Positions 49,934 through 58,264 of a DNA stretch of 59,267 nucleotides are shown one piece after another. The notes under the pieces are model-generated. The model saw only the letters and a program-made list of their open reading frames with translations, had not been told where the DNA came from and did not search any database. The stretch covers positions 1 to 59,267 of the forward strand of contig CATJHO010000087.1 of assembly GCA_949740535.1 (NCBI GenBank), written 5' to 3'. The first letter of the stretch is position 1. Every line of letters starts with the position of its first letter. Made by a program: the position numbers and the translations under genes. Origin of the DNA: an uncultured Lachnospiraceae bacterium (GTDB taxonomy: Bacteria; Bacillota; Clostridia; Lachnospirales; Lachnospiraceae).

Positions 49934-51847
49934 ATGAGTGACAACAGTTTCAAACCCTTTGTTCCGGCGGAGAAGAATCTGCCGGAATTTACAGCAACTT
50001 CCATCATTCTGGGCATTCTTCTTGCAGTGCTCTTTGGCGGAGCCAATGCATATCTGGGACTGCGTGTTGGCATGACCGTTTCGGCTTCCATACCGGCGGC
50101 GGTTATTTCCATGGGCGTGATCCGGGTGATCCTGCGCAGGGATTCTGTGCTGGAGAATAATATGGTGCAGACCATCGGATCCGCAGGCGAGTCTGTAGCG
50201 GCCGGTGCGATTTTTACCATGCCGGCGCTGTTTCTGTGGGCAGCGGAGTGGGGAACGCAGGCGCCCTCGCTGGTGGAGATTGCGATTATTGCCGGTATCG
50301 GCGGAGCGCTGGGCGTTCTGTTTATGGTACCCTTACGGAAAGCGCTGATTGTGCAGGAGCACGGTGTGCTTCCCTATCCGGAAGGACAGGCCTGTGCGGA
50401 GGTGCTGCTGGCAGGAGAAGAGGGCGGCGCCAAGGCCGGGATTGTATTCAAGGGTCTGGGCATTGCAGCTGCTTATAAGTTCATTGCGGACGGCCTGAAG
50501 CTGTTCCCCAGTGAGGTTCACTATGAGATTCCGGCTTATGCGGGAGCCGGTGTTGGTATGGACGTACTTCCGGCTCTGCTGGGCGTAGGTTATATCTGCG
50601 GGACGAAGATTTCTTCTTATCTGTTTGCAGGCGGTATCACAGGCTGGTTTGTACTGATGCCCCTGATTGTGCTGTTCGGAGGCAATTCCGTATTGTTTCC
50701 GGCAGATGTGACCGTTGCAGAGCTTTATGCGGAAGGCGGTTCCTTTGCAGTATGGACAAACTATATCAAGTATATCGGCGCAGGTGCAGTGGCGGCTGGC
50801 GGTGTGATCAGCCTGATTAAATCTCTGCCTCTGATTGTAAAGACCTTCAGGGAAGCCATGAAAGGCTACGGAAAAGGCGGTGCGGGTACTGGCGAGCGCA
50901 CGGACAAGGATCTTTCTATGAAGGTGATCTTTATTGCTGTTGCAGTACTGGCTGTTCTGCTGTGGCTGATTCCCGTGGTTCCGGTGAATCTGTTCTGTGC
51001 AGTTTTGATTGTTATCTTTGGTTTCTTCTTTGCTACGGTTTCCTCCCGTATGGTAGGATTGATCGGCAGCAGCAATAATCCGGTCTCCGGTATGGCGATT
51101 GCAACCCTTCTGGTGACAACGATTATTCTGAAAGCTACCGGACAGGTGGGACAGGCCGGCATGACGGCGGCCATTGCCATCGGTTCTGTAATCTGTATTG
51201 TTGCGGCGATTGCAGGCGATACCTCTCAGGATTTGAAGACCGGTTATATTGTGGGCGCTACGCCGTATAAGCAGCAGATCGGCGAGCTGGTAGGTGTCGT
51301 GGCATCCTCCATCGCCATCGGAGCGATTCTCTATCTTTTGAGCGCTGCATGGGGCTATGGCTCCCAGGAACTGCCCGCGCCTCAGGCAACACTGATGAAG
51401 ATGATCGTAGAGGGTGTTATGGGCGGTAATCTTCCCTGGAATCTGGTATTTGCAGGAGCTTTTATCGGAATTGTGGTAGAGGTTTTGGGCATTCCGGTAC
51501 TTCCATTTGCAGTAGGTCTGTACCTTCCTATCCACTTAAGTACGCCTATGATGCTGGGCGGCGTGGTACGCTGGATCTTTGAGAAGCGGAAGAACATGAC
51601 AGAAAAGGCGAAAAAGGATATGATTGAGAACGGTGTGCTCTACTGTTCCGGCCTGATTGCCGGCGAGGGACTTGTGGGTATTCTGCTGGCGGTATTTGCC
51701 ATTATTCCCATGGGTGCTGGCACGCTGGGCGATTTTCTTGCCTCTCTGGTTTCCGGAACACCTATCAACAGCAACTTGGGCGGCCTCATTTTCTTTGCGC
51801 TTCTGACAGCAACCATGTGGGCGGCTGTAAAGCGGAAAGAGAAGTAA
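49934..51847 (+). CDS. OPT-family oligopeptide transporter
   Basis: A membrane transporter of the OPT family (peptides or metal-chelate substrates). The 637-residue protein has about 14-16 membrane segments, with LPEFTATSIILGILLAVLFG near the start, GGANAYLGLRVGMTVSASIPA, the HGVLPYPEGQACAEVLLAGE segment, and NNPVSGMAIATLLVT, all typical of bacterial OPT proteins. The ATG at 49934 follows AAGGAGAGAG. It is joined without a gap to a PqqD-like gene. The substrate is unknown. Confidence 0.93.
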   Translation: MSDNSFKPFVPAEKNLPEFTATSIILGILLAVLFGGANAYLGLRVGMTVSASIPAAVISMGVIRVILRRDSVLENNMVQTIGSAGESVAAGAIFTMPALFLWAAEWGTQAPSLVEIAIIAGIGGALGVLFMVPLRKALIVQEHGVLPYPEGQACAEVLLAGEEGGAKAGIVFKGLGIAAAYKFIADGLKLFPSEVHYEIPAYAGAGVGMDVLPALLGVGYICGTKISSYLFAGGITGWFVLMPLIVLFGGNSVLFPADVTVAELYAEGGSFAVWTNYIKYIGAGAVAAGGVISLIKSLPLIVKTFREAMKGYGKGGAGTGERTDKDLSMKVIFIAVAVLAVLLWLIPVVPVNLFCAVLIVIFGFFFATVSSRMVGLIGSSNNPVSGMAIATLLVTTIILKATGQVGQAGMTAAIAIGSVICIVAAIAGDTSQDLKTGYIVGATPYKQQIGELVGVVASSIAIGAILYLLSAAWGYGSQELPAPQATLMKMIVEGVMGGNLPWNLVFAGAFIGIVVEVLGIPVLPFAVGLYLPIHLSTPMMLGGVVRWIFEKRKNMTEKAKKDMIENGVLYCSGLIAGEGLVGILLAVFAIIPMGAGTLGDFLASLVSGTPINSNLGGLIFFALLTATMWAAVKRKEK

Positions 51848-52210
51848 ATGGGCAGAAAGCAGAAAAAGAATTATCTGGATTATGTACCGGTGTGCGCGCC
51901 GGAACATACCTGGGATTTGGATGAGAAGAAGCTGGTTGTGATTCACATAGAGAACAAGGGATTTTATAACCGGCTGGCCCAGAAGGTATTTAAGCGGCCC
52001 AGGATGAGCCACATCAGCCTGGATGAATACGGGAGTTTTGTGTGGCAGCAGATGGACGGAACGCGCACGATCTATGAGATCAGTTTTCTGGTGAAGGAGC
52101 GGTATGGAGAGAAGGCAGAGCCTTTAATTCCACGGCTTACAAAATATTTTCAGATTCTGTATCAAAATCATTTTATTGGGTATCGTGTACCCCTGGAAAA
52201 AAAGAGATAA
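51848..52210 (+). CDS. PqqD-like (RiPP recognition element) protein
   Basis: The 120-residue protein has a PqqD-type fold signature at about 50-115: HISLDEYGSFVWQQMDGTRTIYEIS and a YFQILYQNHFIGY end. PqqD/RRE domains bind precursor peptides of ribosomally made modified peptides. Its start codon directly follows the OPT stop, so the two are translated together. No modifying enzyme and no precursor peptide gene is seen nearby, so a role in peptide modification is not supported; a regulatory or peptide-binding role with the transporter is possible. Confidence 0.85.
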   Translation: MGRKQKKNYLDYVPVCAPEHTWDLDEKKLVVIHIENKGFYNRLAQKVFKRPRMSHISLDEYGSFVWQQMDGTRTIYEISFLVKERYGEKAEPLIPRLTKYFQILYQNHFIGYRVPLEKKR

Positions 52211-52222
52211 TTACAAAAAGAG

Positions 52223-52266
52223 AAGCTCTGTGCAGATGGGAGAAAACATCTGCATGGAGCTTTTGA
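52223..52266 (+). terminator. Strong terminator after the PqqD-like gene
   Basis: AAGCTCTGTGCAGATG (52223-52238) pairs over 16 positions with 52247-52262, loop of 8, followed by TTTTGATTTT. Ends the OPT-PqqD transcript. Confidence 0.85.
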
Positions 52267-52387
52267 TTTTCTTTTTCCAAAGTTTTGTGATAAGATATAC
52301 AAAAGCAGTAAGGAGCAGCAAAATGAGAGAGGGAAGGGACAGGCCTCTCACAGATATCAGTTTGTTTCATGAAAATGGAGAAGCAGT

Positions 52388-53560
52388 ATGAAAGCGTTTT
52401 TTAGAGGATTAGGTATGGGATTTATAGGCTGTATGTTTGTTCTGGTGCTGGCGGCAGGAGTCTGTTACTTTGGAGGACTTCTGGATTTTGCCGGAAACAG
52501 GCCGGAAACAGCGGCCGCCTTTGCAGGGCTTGGCACAGAGGAAATGCTGGCAGACCTGGCAGTAGAAACAGAGGAAGAACCAAAGCCGGAGACTGCGGAG
52601 AAGGAGTTACCCATACCGGAGCCGGCTGTGGAAGCGGATTCTATACGGCTTTTGTTTGCAGGGGATCTGTATCTGACGGAATATGCTCAGAGTAAATACC
52701 AGAACAGTGGGATTTCGGCCCTTGCCTCGGAAGAGGTGCTTGCCCTCACTAAGAATGCAGATCTGTTTATTTTGAATCAGGAATTTCCCTTTGGAACCAC
52801 AGGAGAAGCCATGGAGGATAAGGAATACACCTTCCGGGTGCCGCCGGATCTGGTCAGCATTCCGGCAGAACTGGGTGTGGATTTGGTGACCCTTGCCAAC
52901 AATCACATTCTGGACTTTGGCCGGGATCCGCTGACGGAGACTATCACAGCTCTTGACGGGGCCGGGATTGCGCATGTGGGGGCCGGGGCGGATCTGGAAG
53001 AAGCCAGGGCTTTGAAGACCTTTGAGGTTCAGGGAAAGACCCTTGGATTCCTGGGGGCAAGCCGGGTGATTCCGGTGGCATCCTGGAATGCCTCTAAATA
53101 CGCGTCGGGTGTATTTACCACGTATGATCCCGCACTGCTTGTGGCAGAGATACAGAAGGCGAAAGAGACCTGTGACTTTGTGGCGGTGCTGGTCCACTGG
53201 GGTATTGAGCGCAATACCTTCCCGGAGGACTATCAAAAAGAGCTGGCTTATCAATATATTGACGCAGGAGCAGACGCTGTGATTGGCAGCCATCCGCATG
53301 TGCTTCAGGGAATTGAATTTTATCAGGGAAAGCCGATTTTCTACAGTCTGGGTAATTTTATTTTTAACAACAGTGTCTATGAGAGCATTATGGTGGAGCT
53401 GGAGCTTACAGGAGATGAGATTTGGGTGCGGGCCGTCCCCTGTATCAGTGAGGGGAATCAGATGCGGCTTCTTGGCGGGAATCCGGATTATTACCAGCGG
53501 CTTCAAGAGCTGTCCTTTGGAGTAAGGGTTGAAGCGGATGGACGGGTTGTGGAAAAGTGA
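52388..53560 (+). CDS. CapA-family (PGA_cap) metallophosphatase-like protein
   Basis: The 390-residue protein has an N-terminal membrane anchor (about 8-33), a variable Glu/Pro-rich linker, and a CapA domain (about 75-335) with the motifs LLFAGDLYL, LNQEFPF, TLANNHILDFG, VLVHWGIE and GSHPHVLQGIE. Family members assist polyglutamate capsule export or wall polymer metabolism; here no capB, capC or capD homologue is nearby, so the substrate is unknown. It ends 123 bases before the ATPase gene; a small imperfect hairpin (53594-53614) lies between. Confidence 0.88.
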   Translation: MKAFFRGLGMGFIGCMFVLVLAAGVCYFGGLLDFAGNRPETAAAFAGLGTEEMLADLAVETEEEPKPETAEKELPIPEPAVEADSIRLLFAGDLYLTEYAQSKYQNSGISALASEEVLALTKNADLFILNQEFPFGTTGEAMEDKEYTFRVPPDLVSIPAELGVDLVTLANNHILDFGRDPLTETITALDGAGIAHVGAGADLEEARALKTFEVQGKTLGFLGASRVIPVASWNASKYASGVFTTYDPALLVAEIQKAKETCDFVAVLVHWGIERNTFPEDYQKELAYQYIDAGADAVIGSHPHVLQGIEFYQGKPIFYSLGNFIFNNSVYESIMVELELTGDEIWVRAVPCISEGNQMRLLGGNPDYYQRLQELSFGVRVEADGRVVEK

Positions 53561-53622
53561 GAGGGAGTTGAAGGGAAGAAGGTAAAAAAAATGCAGTATT
53601 AATAATAAATACTGTAAAAATA

Positions 53623-53651
53623 TTGCGATCAAGATGGGATTTGGATATACT
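53623..53651 (+). promoter_or_regulatory. Promoter of the ATPase/RloB-like pair
   Basis: TTGCGA (53623-53628) and TATACT (53646-53651) are 17 bases apart, 33 bases before the ATG at 53684. The pair therefore appears to be its own transcription unit. Confidence 0.6.
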
Positions 53652-53683
53652 GTAAGATATAAAGCTGAATTGGAGGATTTTCT

Positions 53684-54835
53684 ATGCTGTCTAGAGTAAC
53701 AATTGAAAATTTTAAATGCTTTAAAGCGAAAACAGTGATTGATCTCCAAAGGACGAATTATACCATTCTCCCGCAAAACGTGTCTTCAAATGGGATTTTG
53801 AAGGGGCTTGTGTTTGTGGGAGGAAATGGAAGCGGAAAATCGACAGTGCTGGATGCGCTGAAGCTTTTGCTGGAACTGATGTTTGAAGAGCGTAATATCA
53901 GAATGCCTTTTTATGAAAGTCTTTTATCAAATAAAAGAGAATTCTGCATTGAATATGAATTTTTAGTGCAGAACTGCAAAATTACATTTCAACTGAAGTA
54001 TGATTTTGGAAATAAGATATTTGTGGAGCAGTTAAAAAAAGATAAAAAGCTCTTACTGGAGAGAGTTGGGAATCATGCCAGAGATTATTTAGAGGGGGAA
54101 ACCGTTTACGACTCAAATCTAATTAAGGCGGACGGATTGTTTTTGCGGACCCTGTATTTTAACGGCCGTCTTGTAAAGGATCCGGTATTGTCAGAATGGA
54201 TGGACTTTCTAAAGAACTCCAAGTATGTCAATGCGGCTCCAGCGAGGCTGGATGAACAGGAGTTTTCAAGAGAGTCACAAGTCTATTATGAGCATGGGGG
54301 AATTGAAAAAATCAATGAATTTTTGAAAGCAATTGGGCATGATCAGAGAATTCGCTATACCAATGTGTCGGAGAGCGGAAGTTATACCGTTACTGCGCCG
54401 GAGAAGATTTTGTTTTATCAAAGGGAAGGGCTTAAGGTATCTGTTCCTTTCCTTGAGGAGTCTCTTGGAAACCGTGCGCTGATCAAAGTGCTGACAGCCT
54501 ATCTTCCAGTGCTTGAAAAGGGCGGATTTTTGCTGATTGATGAGTTTTCCAGCGGCTTTCATAATGAATTGATGAGCATTTTGATTACGTATTTTATGAA
54601 ATATGCAAAGCAGGCGCAGATGATTATGGTATCCCACAGCTCAAATATTTTGTCCAATTCGATTCTGCGGCCAGATCAGGAATATGCTGTAGAATTTCAT
54701 GGGGCGGATGGAAGCAGGGTTCACCGGTTTTCACAGGAACAGCCGAGAAATTCACAGAATATACCTAAGATGTACAACAGTGGTGTCTTTGGGGGAAGGC
54801 CTGTATATGGAGAATCGGATGAAGATTTGTTTTAA
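53684..54835 (+). CDS. AAA15-type (OLD/RloA/AbiLi-like) ATPase
   Basis: The 383-residue ATPase has Walker A GGNGSGKST (46-54) after MLSRVTIENFKCFK, a typical opening of SMC/RecF/AAA15 ATPases, a signature-like ESLGNRALIKVL (about 265), Walker B GGFLLIDEFSSGFHNEL, and switch His in MVSHSSNIL. These features match the AAA15 group (COG1106) that pairs with a TOPRIM-like RloB or Abi protein in phage defence. Upstream is a good promoter. Base composition is visibly AT-richer than the neighbours. It overlaps the next gene by 29 bases. Confidence 0.88.
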   Translation: MLSRVTIENFKCFKAKTVIDLQRTNYTILPQNVSSNGILKGLVFVGGNGSGKSTVLDALKLLLELMFEERNIRMPFYESLLSNKREFCIEYEFLVQNCKITFQLKYDFGNKIFVEQLKKDKKLLLERVGNHARDYLEGETVYDSNLIKADGLFLRTLYFNGRLVKDPVLSEWMDFLKNSKYVNAAPARLDEQEFSRESQVYYEHGGIEKINEFLKAIGHDQRIRYTNVSESGSYTVTAPEKILFYQREGLKVSVPFLEESLGNRALIKVLTAYLPVLEKGGFLLIDEFSSGFHNELMSILITYFMKYAKQAQMIMVSHSSNILSNSILRPDQEYAVEFHGADGSRVHRFSQEQPRNSQNIPKMYNSGVFGGRPVYGESDEDLF

Positions 54836-55586
54836 CAAAAATATTGGGACGGTTATTTATTTTGTGGAAGGCGCGGGTACGGAATTTAACCTGCTTAAAA
54901 TCATTTTTGGGAAACTGCTTCATTATGATTATATAGAAAAACGGCGGAACAGTCCGGCAAAGTTTATAAATAATCAATGTGGACACAGCCGGGTATATGT
55001 AATTAATACAAAGGAAAGCAATATAAAGGATATTTCAGAAACAGCTTATTTAGATAAAATTTGTGAATATTTAATTAATACGTATGGGCTGGACATGGAT
55101 AATGCGGCCAAATTCTATTTATTTGACAGAGATAATCAATCCAATACAGATGTAAAGCGGATAGAATGGTATCTTTCTATGTTGACGGAGCCTTATGGAG
55201 ATGATACGGATTTTGAAAAAGGCGGCCTGCTGCTTCTAAGTTATCCTTCAATTGAAAGTTTTGTGCTGTCCAATTTTCGAGATGATACACATGAGTATAC
55301 GTTTAAGCTGGGCAAAGATATAAAATCCTGCATAGGGCTTCCGGAAAATCAAAAAGAGATTCAGTTTAATAAGATAACAGATAAGACCTTGCTGCATGCG
55401 GAAAACGAATTTATGAAATATTTGGGGTATATAGGAGCAGAGTTTAACTTAGACAGACTTTCGGAACTGAATGAAGCGGTATTTAAGGAAGAGGAAACAT
55501 ATTTTGCAGCGAACCAAAAATACAGGGCATTCAGTACATTAATTTTGTCCCTTCTTTATTTAGGCATCCTGGAAGAATCCAGTTGA
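54807..55586 (+). CDS. RloB/TOPRIM-like putative nuclease
   Basis: The 259-residue protein looks like RloB or AbiLii: a Toprim-type acidic motif VEGAGTE (Glu21 and Glu26), a DxD-like motif FDRDNQ (Asp107, Asp109), and YPSIESFVLSNF (Glu150) in the place of the 'SNPxFE' motif of that family. GGGGGAAGG seven bases upstream fixes the start, which lies inside the ATPase gene. It is AT-rich. A Toprim nuclease acting on tRNA or DNA is inference; the ATPase partner would control it. It ends directly on the tyrS promoter. Confidence 0.75.
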   Translation: MENRMKICFNKNIGTVIYFVEGAGTEFNLLKIIFGKLLHYDYIEKRRNSPAKFINNQCGHSRVYVINTKESNIKDISETAYLDKICEYLINTYGLDMDNAAKFYLFDRDNQSNTDVKRIEWYLSMLTEPYGDDTDFEKGGLLLLSYPSIESFVLSNFRDDTHEYTFKLGKDIKSCIGLPENQKEIQFNKITDKTLLHAENEFMKYLGYIGAEFNLDRLSELNEAVFKEEETYFAANQKYRAFSTLILSLLYLGILEESS

Positions 55587-55611
55587 CAAACAAATCCGTA
55601 CCAGCTATAAT
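55583..55611 (+). promoter_or_regulatory. Consensus SigA promoter of tyrS
   Basis: TTGACA (55583-55588) and TATAAT (55606-55611) are perfect and 17 bases apart. The -35 overlaps the stop codon of the RloB-like gene. Confidence 0.85.
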
Positions 55612-55935
55612 GACCCTAGTATCTCATAGATATGCAAATTTCATGATTACAAAGGCACAGACGGGAACAAGTAGAGAGCAGAAACACCCAACAGAAAGCA
55701 GCCGGCTGATGAGAGGCGCGGGGGATGCCTGTTTTTGAATACCTCCCTGAGCTTCGCACCCAACGGAATATCCAAGTAGGCTGCGACGGAACCCTGCACA
55801 CGTTATCGTGCTAGAGCGTATGGCCAGGCTGGCAGGCGCTTGAAGAGGTAAGCGGTGTGAGCCGTTTATGAAAAAAAGGTGGTAACACGAGTACAACCCT
55901 CGTCCTTTTAAAGGACGGGGGGTTATTTTTTGCAC
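55612..55935 (+). ncRNA. Tyrosine T-box leader of tyrS
   Basis: T-box riboswitches sense uncharged tRNA. The T-box core AAGGTGGTAACACGAG is at 55876-55891, with the discriminator TGGT suited to a tRNA ending ACCA, as tRNA-Tyr does. A Tyr codon TAC at 55740-55742 lies in a GAATAC context and is the best specifier. A stem-I AGTA-like region and the ACGTTA-TCGTGCTAGAGCGT element precede. The terminator follows. Gene identity and sequence support Tyr specificity. Confidence 0.85.
55894..55931 (+). terminator. T-box regulated terminator
   Basis: AACCCTCGTCCTTT pairs with AAAGGACGGGGGGTT with one bulge, followed by ATTTTTTG. This is the conditional terminator of the T-box leader. Confidence 0.85.
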
Positions 55936-55946
55936 GCTGGCAGTGA

Positions 55947-56122
55947 GCCGGGCAGCCAGGAGAAAAAGCAGGGATTGTGCCTGCACAAAATGCCAGCCTT
56001 TTCTCCTGGCTATAGGGCGAAGCCCGTGAGCGAGGTGGAGCAAAGCGGAACCGAGCTGCCCGGCGGAGTAAAATGGAGTGAAGCTCGGCAGCCGCAGGCA
56101 AAGCCGAACCAGGCTGCCCGGC
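55947..56122 (+). repeat. Structured repeat element between T-box terminator and tyrS
   Basis: The segment is bounded by a perfect 11-base inverted repeat (GCCGGGCAGCC at 55947-55957, GGCTGCCCGGC at 56112-56122). Inside, a 13-base perfect inverted repeat (55954-55966 and 55999-56011, with AGCCAGGAGAAAA) forms a stem, and GCTGCCCGGC-rGAG-yAAA is repeated twice in direct orientation. It has no ORF of its own. It may be a mobile miniature or REP-like element that entered the tyrS 5' leader. Its effect on translation of tyrS is unknown. Confidence 0.6.
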
Positions 56123-56155
56123 AGAGCAAATTTTGAGGAAAAGGAGAGAAAATCA

Positions 56156-57391
56156 ATGGCACAAAATGTTTATGACACACTGATGGAGCGCGGCTTCATT
56201 GAGCAATGTACCCACTCGGAAGAAGTCCGGGAGCTTTTAGGCGGAAAGGAACCGGTAACTTTTTATATTGGCTTTGATGCCACGGCGGACAGCCTGACGG
56301 CCGGGCATTTCCTTACGATTATGGCAATGATGCACATGCAGAGGGCGGGACACAGACCTATTGCTCTTTTGGGCGGCGGCACTACCATGGTCGGCGATCC
56401 TTCCGGCAAGTCCGATATGCGCAAAGTTATGACAAAGGAAACCATCTGCCACAATGCAGAATGCTTCCAGAGGCAGCTCTCTCGGTTTCTGGATTTTGCG
56501 GATGATAAGGCTGTTCTGGCCAACAATGCCGACTGGCTCCTGAATCTGAACTATGTGGAATTTCTGCGGGAAGTAGGTGCCCATTTCTCGGTAAACCGGA
56601 TGCTGACGGCAGAGTGCTACAAGCAGAGAATGGAGAAGGGCCTGACCTTCTTTGAGTTCAACTATATGATTATGCAGTCCTATGATTTCCTGAAGCTGAA
56701 TCAGCTGTACGGCTGCCAGATGCAGATGGGCGGAAACGATCAGTGGTCCAATATCATCGGCGGTGTGGAGCTGATCCGCAGAAAAGAGAACAAGCCGGCC
56801 TACGGCCTGACCTTCAAGTTGCTCACTACCAGCGAGGGCATCAAGATGGGCAAAACCATGAAGGGCGCCGTATGGCTTGATCCAAAGAAAACTTCTCCCT
56901 ACGAGTTCTACCAGTACTGGAGAAATATTGAAGATGTGAAGGTGGAGGAGTGTCTGGGACTCTTAACCTTCCTGCCTATGGAAGAGGTACGCAGGCTGGG
57001 AGCACTGGAGGGCGCCGAGATCAACCACGCCAAGGAAGTGCTGGCTTACGAGATTACCAAGATTGTTCATGGAGAAGAAGAAGCAGAGAAGGCTCAGGAA
57101 GCGGCCAAAGCTCTCTTTGTACATGGCGGCAAGACAGACGATATGCCCACCACAGCTTATCCCAAGGCTGATTTGGAGGCTGGCAGGGATATCCTGTCTC
57201 TGCTGGTGGAGACAAAACTTGCGCCTACCCGCTCCGAGGCCCGGCGTCTGGTGCAGCAGGGCGGCGTTACGGTCAATGATGAAAAGGTGACGGATGTTTA
57301 TAAGAGCTTTACCACTGCCGATCTGGACGGTGACGGTGCATTGATTATCCGCAAAGGGAAAAAGGCATACCATAAAGTGGTAACAGAATAA
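56156..57391 (+). CDS. tyrS: Tyrosine-tRNA ligase
   Basis: Class I enzyme that charges tRNA-Tyr. The 411-residue protein has the HIGH-like motif LTAGHF (His51), the KMSKS-like loop KMGKT (230-234), the tyrosine-site segment [12 protein letters not shown], and a C-terminal S4-like RNA-binding domain (about 345-405, with [17 protein letters not shown]). AAAAGGAGAG precedes the ATG at 56156; the in-frame extension upstream lies in the repeat element and is not coding. Regulated by the T-box. Confidence 0.97.
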   Translation: MAQNVYDTLMERGFIEQCTHSEEVRELLGGKEPVTFYIGFDATADSLTAGHFLTIMAMMHMQRAGHRPIALLGGGTTMVGDPSGKSDMRKVMTKETICHNAECFQRQLSRFLDFADDKAVLANNADWLLNLNYVEFLREVGAHFSVNRMLTAECYKQRMEKGLTFFEFNYMIMQSYDFLKLNQLYGCQMQMGGNDQWSNIIGGVELIRRKENKPAYGLTFKLLTTSEGIKMGKTMKGAVWLDPKKTSPYEFYQYWRNIEDVKVEECLGLLTFLPMEEVRRLGALEGAEINHAKEVLAYEITKIVHGEEEAEKAQEAAKALFVHGGKTDDMPTTAYPKADLEAGRDILSLLVETKLAPTRSEARRLVQQGGVTVNDEKVTDVYKSFTTADLDGDGALIIRKGKKAYHKVVTE

Positions 57392-57405
57392 GGTTTTAGG
57401 GATGA

Positions 57406-57448
57406 GAGGCAGAGCCTTGTGATTATATGAGGTTCTGCCTTGTTTTTT
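57406..57448 (+). terminator. Terminator of tyrS
   Basis: AGGCAGAGCCT (57406-57416) and AGGTTCTGCCT (57429-57439) form an 11-pair stem (one G-T), followed by TGTTTTTTAT. Confidence 0.8.
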
Positions 57449-57508
57449 ATAAAGTTAAGTTGAAAATAGTTGATTTAAATGCCTTTATTTCCTGCACGTT
57501 TACCGATT

Positions 57509-58027
57509 TTATTGCTCCATTTCTTCCCGAAGAAGTGAATAAATACAGTAGGAATACACCTGGCCATTCTTATAGATACCGTTTCGCATAGTGCCCTCGC
57601 AGGTAAAACCGGCCTTTTCCAGAACACCTCTGGAGCCGGAATTGTGAGCAAAAGGTTCTGCAAAAATGCGGACAATGTCAAAGGTCTGAAACGCTTCCCG
57701 GCAGATGGTCTGCACGGCCTGAGACATGATGCCCTGCCGCCAGTATTCTTCTGAGAGCCAGTAGCCCAATTCGGCGGATTTCTCATATACATCATTCAAG
57801 AGCGTGACTGCAATGCAGCCGGCGGCTTTTCCCTCCACTTCGACTGCCCGTGTGAGCCCATGGCTGTCGCCCCTGGAAATGCAGTCATTGATGAACCAGC
57901 GGGCATCTTCCAGGGTATAGGGATGGGGGAAGACATTACGCAGATTGGCAGCAATCTTTGGATTGTCTGCAGTCTTGGCAAGTATTTCGGCGTCTTCCAT
58001 TCTCCAGTGTCTCAATTGAAATCTCAT
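57509..58027 (-). CDS. GNAT-family N-acetyltransferase (RimJ/RimL type)
   Basis: The 172-residue protein belongs to the GNAT fold, RimJ/RimL-like. It starts with FQLRHWRMEDAE, has ELGYWLSEEYWRQGIMSQAVQTICREAF with the acetyl-CoA loop Q/R-x-x-G-x-G/A type (here RQGIMSQA), and NSGSRGVLEKAGFTCEGTMR near the end. The substrate is unknown. AAGGAG is nine bases before its start on the minus strand. It is convergent with tyrS. Confidence 0.9.
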   Translation of the reverse strand: MRFQLRHWRMEDAEILAKTADNPKIAANLRNVFPHPYTLEDARWFINDCISRGDSHGLTRAVEVEGKAAGCIAVTLLNDVYEKSAELGYWLSEEYWRQGIMSQAVQTICREAFQTFDIVRIFAEPFAHNSGSRGVLEKAGFTCEGTMRNGIYKNGQVYSYCIYSLLREEMEQ

Positions 58028-58068
58028 ATTTACAAACTCCTTTTAAAAGTGAACAGAATGTTTTTACA

Positions 58069-58097
58069 ATCATACAACAAATATTGTACTTTATCAA
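58069..58097 (-). promoter_or_regulatory. Promoter of the acetyltransferase gene
   Basis: On the minus strand TTGATA (58092-58097) and TATGAT (58069-58074) are 17 bases apart, about 42 bases before the start codon. Confidence 0.65.
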
Positions 58098-58138
58098 CAA
58101 GAGGCTGCGTAGAAATAAGACAGCTTCTTGTTTTTATT
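58098..58138 (+). terminator. Orphan terminator-like hairpin between divergent promoters
   Basis: CAAGAGGCTG (58098-58107) pairs with CAGCTTCTTG (58121-58130), one G-T, followed by TTTTTATTG. It reads as a plus-strand intrinsic terminator, yet no plus-strand gene ends here. It might stop read-through from tyrS or end a short unannotated RNA. Confidence 0.5.
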
Positions 58139-58165
58139 GATATTCGGTGTTTGTATGCTTATAAT
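58137..58165 (+). promoter_or_regulatory. Promoter of the small ORF and AAA ATPase genes
   Basis: TTGATA (58137-58142) and TATAAT (58160-58165) are 17 bases apart, about 100 bases before the ATG at 58265. Confidence 0.65.
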
Positions 58166-58264
58166 AAAAATAAGGTATTATGTTTATTTTTCTAAAAGAA
58201 AAAGAATGTTTCAAAGCAGCATATGATTTACACGGAAGGCAGCAAAGTATTTACAGGAGGAACT

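Noticed and set aside
52176..52391. Small ORF that might be a RiPP precursor next to the PqqD-like gene
   Set aside because: The frame runs through the strong terminator and has no proper ribosome binding site.
55624..56136. Open frames in the T-box and repeat region
   Set aside because: They overlap a structured RNA leader and a conditional terminator, without domains.
56078..56155. N-terminal extension of tyrS through the repeat element
   Set aside because: The ATG at 56156 has AAGGAGAG at normal distance and begins at the known family N-terminus; the extension is repeat DNA.
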